From: Flavobacterium pectinovorum
GTDB lineage: Bacteria; Bacteroidota; Bacteroidia; Flavobacteriales; Flavobacteriaceae
Direction: 5' to 3'
DNA length: 57,816 bases
Assembly (NCBI RefSeq): GCF_006438875.1
Contig: NZ_RCZH01000027.1
Location: 14,658-72,473, forward strand
In this document: positions 29,187 to 38,927 of the stretch, one piece after another
How positions within the stretch are numbered: position 1 is the first letter of the stretch
Layout of the letters: the number at the start of each line of letters is the position of its first letter
Position numbers and translations under genes: made by a program
The notes under the pieces: model-generated
The model's input: only the letters and a program-made list of their open reading frames with translations
What the model was told of the DNA's origin: nothing
The model's database searches: none

Positions 29187-32018
29187 CTAAGTTAACTCTT
29201 TTTTCAAAAACTTAGCGGTATAGCTTTTTTTATTTTTAGCGACTTCTTCAGGAGTTCCTTTGGCGATTAATTGTCCGCCGCCTTTTCCTCCTTCAGGACC
29301 AATATCAATAATATAATCGGCAAGTTTTATGACGTCCATATTATGTTCAATAACCAGAATTGTATTTCCTTTATCGACCAATTTATTAATTACGTCCATC
29401 AAAACACGGATATCTTCAAAATGTAATCCCGTTGTAGGTTCATCTAAGATATAAAAGGTATTTCCTGTATCTTTTTTAGACAATTCTCCTGCAAGTTTTA
29501 TACGTTGCGCTTCACCACCCGAAAGTGTTGTACTTTGCTGACCAAGCGTAATGTATCCTAAACCAACATCCTGAATTGTTTTTACTTTTCGATAAATCTT
29601 CGGAATCATTTCAAAAAATGGAACCGCTTCATCAACTGTCATATTCAATACATCCGAAATTGATTTTCCTTTGTAACGAATCTCCAGCGTTTCTCTGTTA
29701 AAACGTTTTCCTTGACAGGTTTCGCATTCTACATAAACATCTGGTAAAAAGTTCATTTCGATAGTTCTAACACCGGAACCTTCACAGGTTTCGCAACGTC
29801 CGCCTTTTACATTAAAGCTAAAACGTCCTGCTTTATAACCACGAATCATACTTTCAGAAGTCATCGTAAACAAGTTCCTAATTTCGGTAAAAACTTCTGT
29901 ATAAGTCGCCGGATTTGAACGTGGCGTTCTCCCAATCGGGCTTTGGTCAATATCAATTACTTTGTCTATATGCTCAAGACCTTCAATCTTTTTATAAGGC
30001 TGTGGTTTTTTTACGCCATTAAAATAATAAGCGTTCAAAATAGGGTAGAGGGTTTCATTGATCAAAGTCGATTTTCCGCTTCCCGAAACTCCTGTAACAC
30101 AAATCAATTGACCTAAAGGCAATTCGATAGAAACATTTTTTAAGTTGTTTCCAGTTGCTCCGGTCAGTTTTAAGAACTTTCCGTTTCCTTTGCGACGTTC
30201 TTTCGGAATTTCTAATTTCATTGTACCGTTCAAGTATTGAGCGGTAATTGTATTTGATTTTAAAGTTTCTGCCGGAGTTCCAATACTGATGATTTCTCCG
30301 CCGTATTTCCCTGCTTTTGGTCCAATATCAATAACATAATCGGCACGTTCGATCATATCTTTATCGTGTTCAACTACAATAACCGAGTTCCCTATATCGC
30401 GTAATTGTTCCAAAGAATGAATCAGTTTTTCATTATCTCGTTGGTGTAAACCAATACTTGGTTCATCAAGAATATATAAAACTCCAACCAATTGCGAACC
30501 AATTTGTGTTGCCAGTCGAATACGCTGCGCTTCGCCTCCGGAAAGTGATTTTGAACTTCGGCTTAAAGCCAAATAATTCAAACCAACATTCATCAGGAAG
30601 TTCAAACGGTCTTTTATTTCTTTTACCACTTCTGATGCAATCAAAAGTTGTTTATCTGTTAAATGTGCATTTAAATCCTGAAACCAAGTTGTTAAATCAG
30701 AAATATCCATATCACACAATTCGGTGATATTTTTTCCATTTACTCTAAAAAACTGTGCTTCTTTCTTCAAACGAGAACCCTCACAAACCGGACAATTAAT
30801 TTCGTCCATGAAATCTTTTGCCCAACGTTTTATAGTTGTTGATGCGCTTTCGTCGTATTGATTTTTGATGAAATGAGAAATTCCTTCAAAATCAATTTTA
30901 TAATCGCGAGTAACACCTAGATCTTTTGAGTTTACGGTGAATTTTTCCTTTCCGCCATGCAAAATCATGTTCATGGCTTCTTCCGGAATCTTTTCGATTG
31001 GATCAGTCAGCTTGAAACCGAATTTTTCTCCAATAACTTCCAATTGTTTAAAAATCCAGGACGATTTATATTCACCAAGTGGAGCAAAACCACCCGCTTT
31101 AATCGATAATTTAGAATTTGGGATAATCTTTTTAACGTTGATTTCGTGAACCGTTCCTAATCCGTTACAATGCGGGCAAGCTCCTTTTGGGGAGTTAAAA
31201 GAAAATAAATTAGGTTCTGGATTTTGATAGGAAATTCCAGTTGTCGGACACATTAAATTCCTGCTGAAATAACGTACTTCATTGGTGTCCTGATCCAAAA
31301 TCATCAAAACATTTTCGCCATGATGCATTGCTGTATTAATACTTTCAGCCAATCGTTTTTGATTGTCTTCGGTATTTTCGATGAGCATTCGATCTACCAC
31401 AATTTCGATATCGTGAGTTTTGTAACGGTCTAATTTCATTCCCGAAACTAAATCCTGAACTTCACCATTGACACGGACTTTCAGGAATCCTTGTTTGGTA
31501 ATTTGTTGGAATAATTCCGCATAATGACCTTTTCTGGCTCTAATAATTGGAGCGAGAATATTGATTCGTTTCCCATTAAAATCCTGCATGATCAAATCTT
31601 TAATTTGATCATCAGAATAAGAAACCATTTTCTCGCCGGTGTTATAGCTATAAGCATCGGCACCACGAGCGTAAAGAAGTCTTAAAAAATCGTATATTTC
31701 AGTAATGGTTCCAACGGTAGAACGCGGACTTTTACTGGTTGTTTTTTGTTCAATTGCGATTACTGGCGAAAGCCCGTCGATTTTATCAACATCCGGACGT
31801 TCTAAACCGCCAAGAAACTGTCTTGCATAAGCAGAGAAAGTTTCTACATAGCGACGTTGTCCTTCGGCATAAATGGTATCAAATGCCAAAGATGATTTCC
31901 CCGAACCGGAAAGACCAGTAATTACAACTAGTTTTTCACGCGGAATAGAAATATCTATATTTTTCAGATTATGAACTCTTGCACCAAGAACTTCAATTGT
32001 ATTGTCTTTTTCTAACAT
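29187..32018 (-). CDS. uvrA: Excinuclease ABC subunit A
   Basis: The 943-residue product recognises damaged DNA in nucleotide-excision repair with UvrB. Walker A motifs are ITGLSGSGKSSLAFDT (about residue 33) and VTGVSGSGKSTLINET (about 638). The ABC signatures are SLSGGEAQRI (about 490) and TLSGGEAQRI (about 830), and Walker B lines read YILDEPSIGLH and YILDEPTTGLH. Zinc-binding CPHCNGLG, CPVCEGS and CETCEGSG are intact. I chose the ATG at 32018 because a -7 box at 32034-32041 lies downstream of the earlier ATG. The last codons (KKELT) differ from the fragment copy at 28320. Confidence 0.97.
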   Translation of the reverse strand: MLEKDNTIEVLGARVHNLKNIDISIPREKLVVITGLSGSGKSSLAFDTIYAEGQRRYVETFSAYARQFLGGLERPDVDKIDGLSPVIAIEQKTTSKSPRSTVGTITEIYDFLRLLYARGADAYSYNTGEKMVSYSDDQIKDLIMQDFNGKRINILAPIIRARKGHYAELFQQITKQGFLKVRVNGEVQDLVSGMKLDRYKTHDIEIVVDRMLIENTEDNQKRLAESINTAMHHGENVLMILDQDTNEVRYFSRNLMCPTTGISYQNPEPNLFSFNSPKGACPHCNGLGTVHEINVKKIIPNSKLSIKAGGFAPLGEYKSSWIFKQLEVIGEKFGFKLTDPIEKIPEEAMNMILHGGKEKFTVNSKDLGVTRDYKIDFEGISHFIKNQYDESASTTIKRWAKDFMDEINCPVCEGSRLKKEAQFFRVNGKNITELCDMDISDLTTWFQDLNAHLTDKQLLIASEVVKEIKDRLNFLMNVGLNYLALSRSSKSLSGGEAQRIRLATQIGSQLVGVLYILDEPSIGLHQRDNEKLIHSLEQLRDIGNSVIVVEHDKDMIERADYVIDIGPKAGKYGGEIISIGTPAETLKSNTITAQYLNGTMKLEIPKERRKGNGKFLKLTGATGNNLKNVSIELPLGQLICVTGVSGSGKSTLINETLYPILNAYYFNGVKKPQPYKKIEGLEHIDKVIDIDQSPIGRTPRSNPATYTEVFTEIRNLFTMTSESMIRGYKAGRFSFNVKGGRCETCEGSGVRTIEMNFLPDVYVECETCQGKRFNRETLEIRYKGKSISDVLNMTVDEAVPFFEMIPKIYRKVKTIQDVGLGYITLGQQSTTLSGGEAQRIKLAGELSKKDTGNTFYILDEPTTGLHFEDIRVLMDVINKLVDKGNTILVIEHNMDVIKLADYIIDIGPEGGKGGGQLIAKGTPEEVAKNKKSYTAKFLKKELT

Positions 32019-32033
32019 AATTTGAGCAAAACG

Positions 32034-32041
32034 CAAAGTTA
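32034..32041 (-). promoter_or_regulatory. -7 element for uvrA
   Basis: On the minus strand the sequence is TAACTTTG, matching TAnnTTTG, 15 bp before the ATG at 32018. It decides against the upstream in-frame ATG at 32045. A TTG at the proper -33 distance is not clear. Confidence 0.6.
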
Positions 32042-32107
32042 CCACTTTGATTTGTTCTTTTAGTACTAGAGAACAAAACTTTATGTTACAAATAGTAACA
32101 AAAAATG

Positions 32108-33064
32108 CTAATTAGAATTGATGTTGTTTGTTGCTAAAATTTTATTAAAAGAGTCCTCTTCTCCATCTTTTTTCATTTGAGCATAAATCATTTGGATAAT
32201 TTTTTCAGCATCTGCTCTGTATGGCGATTTCTGCATGCTATACAACTTGTAAGCTTTGCACATGTTGTCAAGCCCTTTTTTAGAATCATTTAAATGAAGT
32301 GCATACGTTTGTCCAATTCCATAAAAAACTTCTGGATTATTAGGATCAATTTTTGCTAGTTTCTCATAGGTTCTTACGGCTTTTTTATATTCTTTTTTAT
32401 AAGTGTATACAACGGCAATATTTTGTAATGGCATTAATCCGTTTGGATCAATCTTGAGAGATCTTTCATAAGAATCTATTGCTAAGTCAAATTCTTCTAA
32501 ACGTCTATAACAAATGCCCATGTTGTCATAAGCGAATGCAAAATTTGGGTCAATTTTTATTGCCTTTTTGTAATATTCGATAGCTCCTTTAAAATTATCT
32601 TTTTTAGTTTCATCTAGTCCTAAGTAATACAAATCCAATGCTTCTTGGTTTTTAGAGATTGAATTATTATTTAATTGATTATTTGAAGCTATTTTATTTT
32701 TTAAAGTGGGACAGTTATCAAGTAGGTATTTTTCCATTTTATAATAAATTTCCTTATACTCTTTTGATTTTTTATCTAGATTTAAAGTAACGTTAATCTC
32801 TTTTTTTTCGCCAGTTGGATTTGATAAATCCAAGTTGGCAAATTGTTCAGTTATTTTATAAGCTCCAACTTTATCATCAATGCAGGAGCTTATATTAGCT
32901 GTAATAGAATCTTTAATTCTATTGTAAGTTGGTATTGAATCAATACAGGAGCAAGCCTGATCAGTTAACTCTTTAAATAATTTTGTAGTGTCAATTTTAT
33001 CTTTTGTTTGGGAATAAGAAGATAAACTAAGAGAAAAAAAGAGAAAGAGTAGAATTTTTTTCAT
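32108..33064 (-). CDS. Secreted tetratricopeptide-repeat protein
   Basis: This 318-residue protein has a signal peptide (KKILLFLFFSLSLSSYSQ), a Cys-containing N-terminal region (QACSCIDSIP and SSCIDDK) and about four TPR units from residue 143 to 260. The repeats are readable as LDLYYLGLDETKKDNFKGAI, YDNMGICYRRLEEFDLAIDS, LQNIAVVYTYKKEYKKAVRT and FYGIGQTYALHLNDSKKGLD. TPR units form helical scaffolds for protein partners. The product is probably periplasmic. It follows the Fic gene by 22 bp in the same direction, so the two may share a transcript; a functional link is unproven. Confidence 0.88.
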   Translation of the reverse strand: MKKILLFLFFSLSLSSYSQTKDKIDTTKLFKELTDQACSCIDSIPTYNRIKDSITANISSCIDDKVGAYKITEQFANLDLSNPTGEKKEINVTLNLDKKSKEYKEIYYKMEKYLLDNCPTLKNKIASNNQLNNNSISKNQEALDLYYLGLDETKKDNFKGAIEYYKKAIKIDPNFAFAYDNMGICYRRLEEFDLAIDSYERSLKIDPNGLMPLQNIAVVYTYKKEYKKAVRTYEKLAKIDPNNPEVFYGIGQTYALHLNDSKKGLDNMCKAYKLYSMQKSPYRADAEKIIQMIYAQMKKDGEEDSFNKILATNNINSN

Positions 33065-33086
33065 TTTATAATTGAATTTTTATTGG

Positions 33087-34040
33087 TTAGCGTTTTCGTT
33101 TTCTTGTTGCCATGTATTCTTCGATGGCTTCTTTGGTAGTGTACCAGTTTCGACCTTCTTTATAAGCATCTATTTTTCCTGTTCTAGCAAGTAAACTAAC
33201 ATATTCCTGACCATATGGAGCACTAGGTTCGCTTACAATATCTATAATTGGCTGAAAGTCATAACTGCTTCCCGGCATTGCATTTAAGTAAATATTGAGT
33301 GTTCTTTCTAAAGCCTGACACATCAAAAGCGTTAATTTTTGATAATTGCCGTTATTAGCCTGATTAAGCGCTTCGTAATATTTTTTTCTGTCATTTTTAA
33401 GAATAATTGCCGGTGGAAAACCGCAGCGCATCAAGATTAAATTCATACTTAAACGAACTGTACGGCCGTTTCCATCAAAAAAAGGATGAATCCAGACTAG
33501 TTTATGATGGTAAATTGTTGCCAATTCAATATCATTTAAACCAAGAGGATTTGTATTGATAAAATCAATAAGTTCATCCAGATAATCTGAAACTTTATTA
33601 GCATTAGGTGGCATAAAATTAGCTCCCGAAATACGAACGCCGCCGTTTCGCAAACGTCCTGCAAAATCGTCTTCGATAGAACGTAAAACCAATCCGTGGA
33701 TCGATAAAATATCAATACTTCTCAGGTTGTAATTAGTATCAACAATCGAATACAAATAATCAATTGCTTTGTCGTGATTGTGCGTTTCAAAATGTTCCCG
33801 AAGCGATTTTCCTTTAATAGTAATTCCTTCCTGAATAACCATTTGGGTTTCACGTAAACTCATGGTATTTCCTTCGATACTATTCGAATTATAAGTCCAT
33901 TCTAAAGATAAACTCTCACGAATTTTGTGCAAGGCGATATTGGGCAATGGTCTGCTATTTTGCAAATCAAGCCTTTTTTGGTACAATCGATCAAATGTCG
34001 ATTGAAATTCTGTTCTATATGTTAAGTCTATATTCCACAT
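33087..34040 (-). CDS. Class II Fic-family protein
   Basis: This 317-residue protein has the Fic active-site motif HPFFDGNGRT (His185 at the start), which transfers AMP or a similar group to a target protein. An inhibitory motif of the (S/T)xxxE(G/N) type is visible N-terminally as SNSIEGN at residues 52-58, so this is an auto-inhibited class II Fic with its own brake. The C-terminal 50 residues (VSLLARTGKIDAYKEGRNWYT and onward) look like a winged-helix or HTH unit. A 40-bp palindrome ends 20 bp upstream and may be its operator. The target is unknown. Confidence 0.93.
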   Translation of the reverse strand: MWNIDLTYRTEFQSTFDRLYQKRLDLQNSRPLPNIALHKIRESLSLEWTYNSNSIEGNTMSLRETQMVIQEGITIKGKSLREHFETHNHDKAIDYLYSIVDTNYNLRSIDILSIHGLVLRSIEDDFAGRLRNGGVRISGANFMPPNANKVSDYLDELIDFINTNPLGLNDIELATIYHHKLVWIHPFFDGNGRTVRLSMNLILMRCGFPPAIILKNDRKKYYEALNQANNGNYQKLTLLMCQALERTLNIYLNAMPGSSYDFQPIIDIVSEPSAPYGQEYVSLLARTGKIDAYKEGRNWYTTKEAIEEYMATRKRKR

Positions 34041-34060
34041 TATCCCACAAAGGTACTTCT

Positions 34061-34100
34061 TAATATCGGATATATCTATTTTTTAGTCTATCCGATATTA
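34061..34100. promoter_or_regulatory. 40-bp palindrome upstream of fic, copy 1
   Basis: TAATATCGGATA and TATCCGATATTA form perfect 12-bp arms around a 16-nt centre, 20 bp upstream of the fic start. A nearly identical copy is at 34711-34750. Position and symmetry suggest an operator, perhaps for the Fic protein's C-terminal HTH. Confidence 0.55.
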
Positions 34101-34280
34101 ATATTAATTACAATCTACTAATCTTAGGTATTAGTGGACAACATATTTGTAGAATATCAAAAGAAATACGTGATTGATCTTTGTCGCCGTGGGCTGGAGT
34201 TTGTATAAAACACGATGAATAGCTTTAGCCAAAAATGCGTGATTTGGTTAAAGTCTTTTTATTGTGTGTATTAAAGACCT

Positions 34281-34447
34281 CCAGCTGAAGCTCAATGTCA
34301 TTAAGTTAAGGAAATTGCCGAATAAATCTCGCGCAAAGTTGCAAAGAAAATGTATGTAAACTTGGCGGCTTTGCGACTTTGCGCGATTTTTTTGCAGTCT
34401 TAATTATCTAAAAAAAGCTTAACTTAATGACATTGAGCTGAAGCTGG
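34281..34447. repeat. Inverted-repeat element with CTTAACTTAATGACATTG ends
   Basis: The 30-nt arms at 34281-34310 and 34418-34447 pair at 28 of 30 positions. The payload includes CGCGCAAAGTTGCAAAG and CTTTGCGACTTTGCGCG, themselves inverted. There is no transposase. The remaining parts of the 34101-34753 gap contain recurring TTTGCG and CACGAATT words but no gene. Confidence 0.7.
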
Positions 34448-34710
34448 AGGCTAGTCAATAAATTGAGGCTTAAAAACGTTGCGATTCTTTGCGAGCAAAA
34501 AAGTCAAATAATCGTTCCGAGCTTTTTGCGGTTAAGTTCACCACAAATTTCACGAATCTACACGAATTATAAATTTGCATCTAAAAAAATCTTCTTAATC
34601 TTCTGAATCTGCGTGAAACAAAAAACTTTGTGCCTCTGCGTCTTTGCGCGATTTTTTTTAGTCTTAGTTGCCTAAAAAAAGCTTAACTCAATAAATAGTA
34701 AAAACGTATT

Positions 34711-34750
34711 TAATATCGGATATATCTAATTTTTAACCTATCCGATATTA
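34711..34750. repeat. 40-bp palindrome, copy 2
   Basis: It has the same 12-bp arms TAATATCGGATA and TATCCGATATTA as 34061-34100, with three or so changes in the centre. It lies 3 bp beyond the stop codon of the ClC gene. The two copies flank about 610 bp that carry the inverted-repeat element. Confidence 0.7.
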
Positions 34751-34753
34751 AGA

Positions 34754-36538
34754 CTATTCAATTGTCATGGAACGCAGTTTGGTTCTATAAGCTTCAAGTG
34801 CTATAGATTTGGAAATAAAACCGTAATATTTATCATTTCGGATCACCGGAAGAAAGGCTGTTTTAGATTTTTCGAATTTACTCATTACGATTTCCATGCT
34901 GTCAGAAGACGAAATAGTGGCTGCGGGAGTTTTCATCACATCTTTGATCAGCGTATATTTTACGCGATAGGAGTTGAAGATAATCTCGCGAATATCATTA
35001 AAATGGACAATACCAACCAATTCTTTCTCATTGTTTACAACCGCAAAAACGACCTGATTGGAGTGTGAAATTAAATCAACTAACTTGCTTAAATTTTCTT
35101 CTGGATGAACGGTCAAATAATCACATTGAATTATCGTGTCAATATCTAATGTTGATAGAATGTTTGAATCTTTATTACTTGTAAAAGCGTGACCTTTTTT
35201 AGCCAGACCTTTTACATCCAAAGAATATTTCTCGAAACGTTTAGAAATAGCAAAACTTATCGACGAAACAATCATAAGCGGAATCATCAGGCTATAACCG
35301 CCAGTAATTTCGGCAATTAAGAAAATTGCTGTAAGCGGCGCATGAAATAATCCGCTCAAAATCCCCGCCATTCCTACCATTGTAAAATTACTTATTGGCA
35401 ATTTTGCTAAACCAATTAGTGTGATAAATTTCGAGAAAAAATATCCCAAATAAGATCCTAAAAATAATGATGGGGCAAAGTTACCTCCGTTTCCGCCACT
35501 TCCAATAGTTAGTCCCGAAGCGAATACTTTTACCATCATGGTGCAGCCTACAAAAAGCAGTAAAACCCATTGATTATTTCGAAAATCTCCAAACAAGGTA
35601 TTGTCTAATATTTTCCCCGGATCTGATTCAGATAATGTTTTGATACTTTCGTAACCTTCCCCAAAAAGGGTAGGGAAAATAAAAATTAATACAGCTAAAA
35701 GTGAAGATCCAATTAATGCTTTTCTGTAGGGACCAATCTCCATTTTTCCAAAATAGTGCTCAACTCTTTGAAAGTTTCTTGCATAATATACCGCTATAAA
35801 TCCTGTCAATATTCCCAAGAGAACATAAAATGGAATATTATGATAATTAAAGGCTTCCTGTTTTTTGAAGGATAATAAAATCGTTTCATCCAGAAGAATA
35901 GCAGAAACCAAAGCACCGGTTGCGGCAGAAATCATGATAGGAGTGAAGGCAGAAATACTTACATCCACCAATAAAACTTCAATAGCAAAAAGAACTCCGG
36001 CAATTGGAGCATTAAAAGCGGCAGAAATTCCCGCTGCAACACCACATCCAATAAGTAAAGTTCTGTCTTTATAAGGTAATTTATAATTTTGGGCAAAGTT
36101 TGATCCAAAAGCAGCTCCTGTTACTACAATTGGGCTTTCCAGACCCGCTGAACCTCCTAAACCAACAGTTAAAGAGCTGGTTATAATCTGCGCATACATT
36201 TGTTTTTTCGGAATGATGCTTGCCTTTTTTGCAACGGCATATAAGATTTGCGAAGTTCCTTTTTCTATAGTTCCGTTTAGGACTCTTTTTACAACAAAAA
36301 CGGTAAGTACAATACCAATAATTGGTAAAATACTGTTGATGAAACTTAATTTTAAGATCCCGTTGATATACGTCGCAAAAGAGAAAACACTATGGGCAAA
36401 AGTTTTTAAAACGATTACGGCCAAAGAACAAGAAATACCAATTAAAACACTTGATAAAAAAATAAATTGCTTTGGCGTCATCAATGACTGTCCTAAAGCG
36501 ATAATGCTTTCTAGTTTTCTAAAATATTTTTTTAGCAT
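34754..36538 (-). CDS. ClC-family chloride channel or antiporter with CBS domains
   Basis: This 594-residue protein has about ten or more hydrophobic helices (about residues 20-430) and two CBS domains (about 465-520 and 530-585). The ClC selectivity motifs are present in variant form. GSAGLESP at 129-136 replaces GREGP but keeps the gating Glu (E134), and GSGGNGGNFAPSLFLG (about 345) matches GGxFxP. The CBS pair probably senses nucleotide or ionic state. Whether it is a channel or a H+/Cl- exchanger cannot be told. The stop lies beside a 40-bp palindrome. Confidence 0.92.
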   Translation of the reverse strand: MLKKYFRKLESIIALGQSLMTPKQFIFLSSVLIGISCSLAVIVLKTFAHSVFSFATYINGILKLSFINSILPIIGIVLTVFVVKRVLNGTIEKGTSQILYAVAKKASIIPKKQMYAQIITSSLTVGLGGSAGLESPIVVTGAAFGSNFAQNYKLPYKDRTLLIGCGVAAGISAAFNAPIAGVLFAIEVLLVDVSISAFTPIMISAATGALVSAILLDETILLSFKKQEAFNYHNIPFYVLLGILTGFIAVYYARNFQRVEHYFGKMEIGPYRKALIGSSLLAVLIFIFPTLFGEGYESIKTLSESDPGKILDNTLFGDFRNNQWVLLLFVGCTMMVKVFASGLTIGSGGNGGNFAPSLFLGSYLGYFFSKFITLIGLAKLPISNFTMVGMAGILSGLFHAPLTAIFLIAEITGGYSLMIPLMIVSSISFAISKRFEKYSLDVKGLAKKGHAFTSNKDSNILSTLDIDTIIQCDYLTVHPEENLSKLVDLISHSNQVVFAVVNNEKELVGIVHFNDIREIIFNSYRVKYTLIKDVMKTPAATISSSDSMEIVMSKFEKSKTAFLPVIRNDKYYGFISKSIALEAYRTKLRSMTIE

Positions 36539-36612
36539 TCTGTTTGTAAAGAGTTAGGGAAACCACAAATTTAGTTCATAATGTTTGAATATAATAAAAA
36601 TTGGGAACTAAA

Positions 36613-38295
36613 TTAAAAACCAACTGCTGCATCGTCTCCACGGAAATCGGCACCACCTTCAAGATTTTTGTTTGGTAAAACCAAAATACAATCTAATTTA
36701 CCAATTACGGGAGTCGTTTTTTCGTTGATTAAATATCCTTTTGCTTTTAGTCTATCGATAGTATTTGTGTCGAAAGCATTTGGTTCAAAAGTAATTAAAT
36801 CCGGCAGCCATTGATGGTGAAAACGTGGTGCATTTACCGCTTCCTGCATACTTAGATTGTACTCATGAACATTTAGAATTGCCTGTAAAACAGAAGTAAT
36901 AATAGTAGAACCTCCGGGAGAACCCACAACCATATACAAGTTTCCATTTTTCTCGACAATAGTTGGTGTCATAGAACTCAACATTCTTTTTTTCGGAGCA
37001 ATACTATTGGCTTCATTACCTACTAAACCAAACATATTTGGTGATCCCGGTTTTGCACTAAAATCGTCCATTTCGTTATTTAAAAAGAAACCTAATTCAT
37101 CACAATAATATTTAGATCCAAAACCGTCATTTATTGTAGTGGTTGCAGCAACAGCATTTCCTTGTGCGTCTACAATAGAATAATGTGTAGTTTCGGTGCT
37201 TTCGTTATACGTTACATTTCCTTCTTTTATATCTGATGATAAACTGGCTTTATTAACATTAAAATTCGACATTCTTTCTTTTAAATAAGAATCGGCTAAT
37301 AAAGCGTTGATCGGAATTTTTACAAAATCAGGATCACCCAAAAACTGACTTCTGTCGGCGTAAGCCCTTCTTTCCGCTTCAACAATTACCTGAATCGATT
37401 CTTCGGAATTATGTCCCATTTTTGATAAATCATAAGGAGCAATCATTTTCATGATTTGCGCCAGACAGATTCCACCGCTGCTTGGTGGCGACATCGAAGT
37501 GATTTTTAAATCTTTGTAATTAAATTGTAATGGTTTTCTCCATTTAGCCTCATAAGTGGCTAAATCTTTAAGGGTAATAATTCCGCCTCTTTTTTGAAGA
37601 TATTCTACTAAAATTTTAGCCGTTTTACCTTTATAGAATTCGTCTTTTCCGTTTTTCAGAATTCGTTTTAACGTTTCTGCGAGCGCTGGATATTTAATCG
37701 TATCATTTTCTTTAAATTTTCCTGCCATAAGCGTATTTGGTCCATTTGCTTTGACAATAGCATCATGATAATTTTCGAGTTGTTTTTGTTGTTTTTGAGT
37801 AACAATTACACCTCTTTCAGCAAGAGCAATAACAGGTTTTAAAATTTCGGACATTGGTAATGAACCTAATTTTTTATGAACGGCAAAAACTCCTGCAATA
37901 GTTCCGGGAACTCCAATTGCCAAAGCTGTTTCGGTACTTTTTCCTTTTATTACATTTCCGTCTTTATCCAGAAACATATCTTTTGTGGCTGCCAATGGCG
38001 CTTTTTCGCGATAGTCTAATGATCCAACTTCGCCATTTGCTTTTCGGTACACCATAAATCCGCCACCGCCAATATTTCCTGCATACGGATAAGCAACTGC
38101 GAGAGCCAATTCGGTGGCAACCATTGCATCAAAAGCATTTCCGCCTTTCTTCATAATGTCCGCTCCAATTTTTGAAGCTTCCTGACGCGCCGAAACTACC
38201 ATGGCTTTTGTTGCAACTAAACCTGTTGGTTTGACAACGTCTTGAGCAGAACAATAAAGAGAAATAAAGCTGAATAAAAGGGTGATTTTTTTCAT
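36613..38295 (-). CDS. ggt: Gamma-glutamyltransferase precursor
   Basis: The 560-residue product is made as a proenzyme that cleaves itself before a Thr, here T369 in ETTHYSIVDAQGN. The new N-terminal Thr is the nucleophile that cleaves glutathione and other gamma-glutamyl peptides. A signal peptide (about residues 1-17, ending CSAQ) sends it to the periplasm. ASKIGADIMKKGGNAFDAMVA and GGGGFMVYR near the N-terminus, and SSMTPTIVEKNGNLYMVVGSPGGSTI in the small subunit, are family lines. The length is usual. It lies 40 bp downstream of the ACP phosphodiesterase gene, without an obvious functional tie. Confidence 0.95.
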   Translation of the reverse strand: MKKITLLFSFISLYCSAQDVVKPTGLVATKAMVVSARQEASKIGADIMKKGGNAFDAMVATELALAVAYPYAGNIGGGGFMVYRKANGEVGSLDYREKAPLAATKDMFLDKDGNVIKGKSTETALAIGVPGTIAGVFAVHKKLGSLPMSEILKPVIALAERGVIVTQKQQKQLENYHDAIVKANGPNTLMAGKFKENDTIKYPALAETLKRILKNGKDEFYKGKTAKILVEYLQKRGGIITLKDLATYEAKWRKPLQFNYKDLKITSMSPPSSGGICLAQIMKMIAPYDLSKMGHNSEESIQVIVEAERRAYADRSQFLGDPDFVKIPINALLADSYLKERMSNFNVNKASLSSDIKEGNVTYNESTETTHYSIVDAQGNAVAATTTINDGFGSKYYCDELGFFLNNEMDDFSAKPGSPNMFGLVGNEANSIAPKKRMLSSMTPTIVEKNGNLYMVVGSPGGSTIITSVLQAILNVHEYNLSMQEAVNAPRFHHQWLPDLITFEPNAFDTNTIDRLKAKGYLINEKTTPVIGKLDCILVLPNKNLEGGADFRGDDAAVGF

Positions 38296-38334
38296 AAAAG
38301 TATTGTAGTATTATTTTATAGAATCCGACAGATT

Positions 38335-38919
38335 TTATAAGGAAAGTAATTTTTGATTGGCTTGCTGTTTTATATCTTCAAAGAAAAGATCAAATTCACT
38401 CTCAAATTCCGAATAAAATTCTTTGAGTTCCTGGGAGGCAAACTGCATTTTTGACTGATTTTTTGATCTTCGGTCCATTTGCGTTAAAATATGCTGAATA
38501 CCATCAACTGTCTGATAACTCCAAAGCCAGTTTTCCCGAATCATAGTTGGCATTATATTTTGTGTTCTTTCGGTTAGAATTGAATAATTATCATGTAACG
38601 ATCCATAAAATCGATTAATGAAAAGGTCCAGTTTTTCATCGGAATATTTTTCCCAGTTTTTGGCTAAAAAGTGATCATAAAGAATATCTACAATTACACC
38701 AGCATAATGGTGGTATTTCTCATGCAAACGTTTGGTACTTTGTCTGAAAACATCGTGAGAATCCGTATAAGTATCAATAAAACGATGCAGAATAATTCCT
38801 TTTTGGACATCCTCAGGAAAATGTTCAAATTGTTTTCCGCGAATTCCATCGGCCATAAAATTGCCAATTTTGATTAAATCATTATCACCTGAAAGGTATA
38901 TATGGGCTAGGAAATTCAT
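38335..38919 (-). CDS. acpH: Acyl carrier protein phosphodiesterase
   Basis: The 194-residue product matches AcpH, which removes the 4'-phosphopantetheine arm from acyl carrier protein. The family line is MNFLAHIYLSG at the N-terminus, with IKIGNFMADGIRGKQ (about residues 16-30) and LHRFIDTYTDSHDVFRQS (about 45-62). These carry the His and Asp metal ligands of the HD-like site. VIVDILYDHFLAKNW follows at about 75. No membrane segment is present. The gene is divergent from glmM across about 280 bp of repeated CTTAG words. Gene name by family resemblance. Confidence 0.88.
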   Translation of the reverse strand: MNFLAHIYLSGDNDLIKIGNFMADGIRGKQFEHFPEDVQKGIILHRFIDTYTDSHDVFRQSTKRLHEKYHHYAGVIVDILYDHFLAKNWEKYSDEKLDLFINRFYGSLHDNYSILTERTQNIMPTMIRENWLWSYQTVDGIQHILTQMDRRSKNQSKMQFASQELKEFYSEFESEFDLFFEDIKQQANQKLLSL

Positions 38920-38927
38920 TTTTTTAG

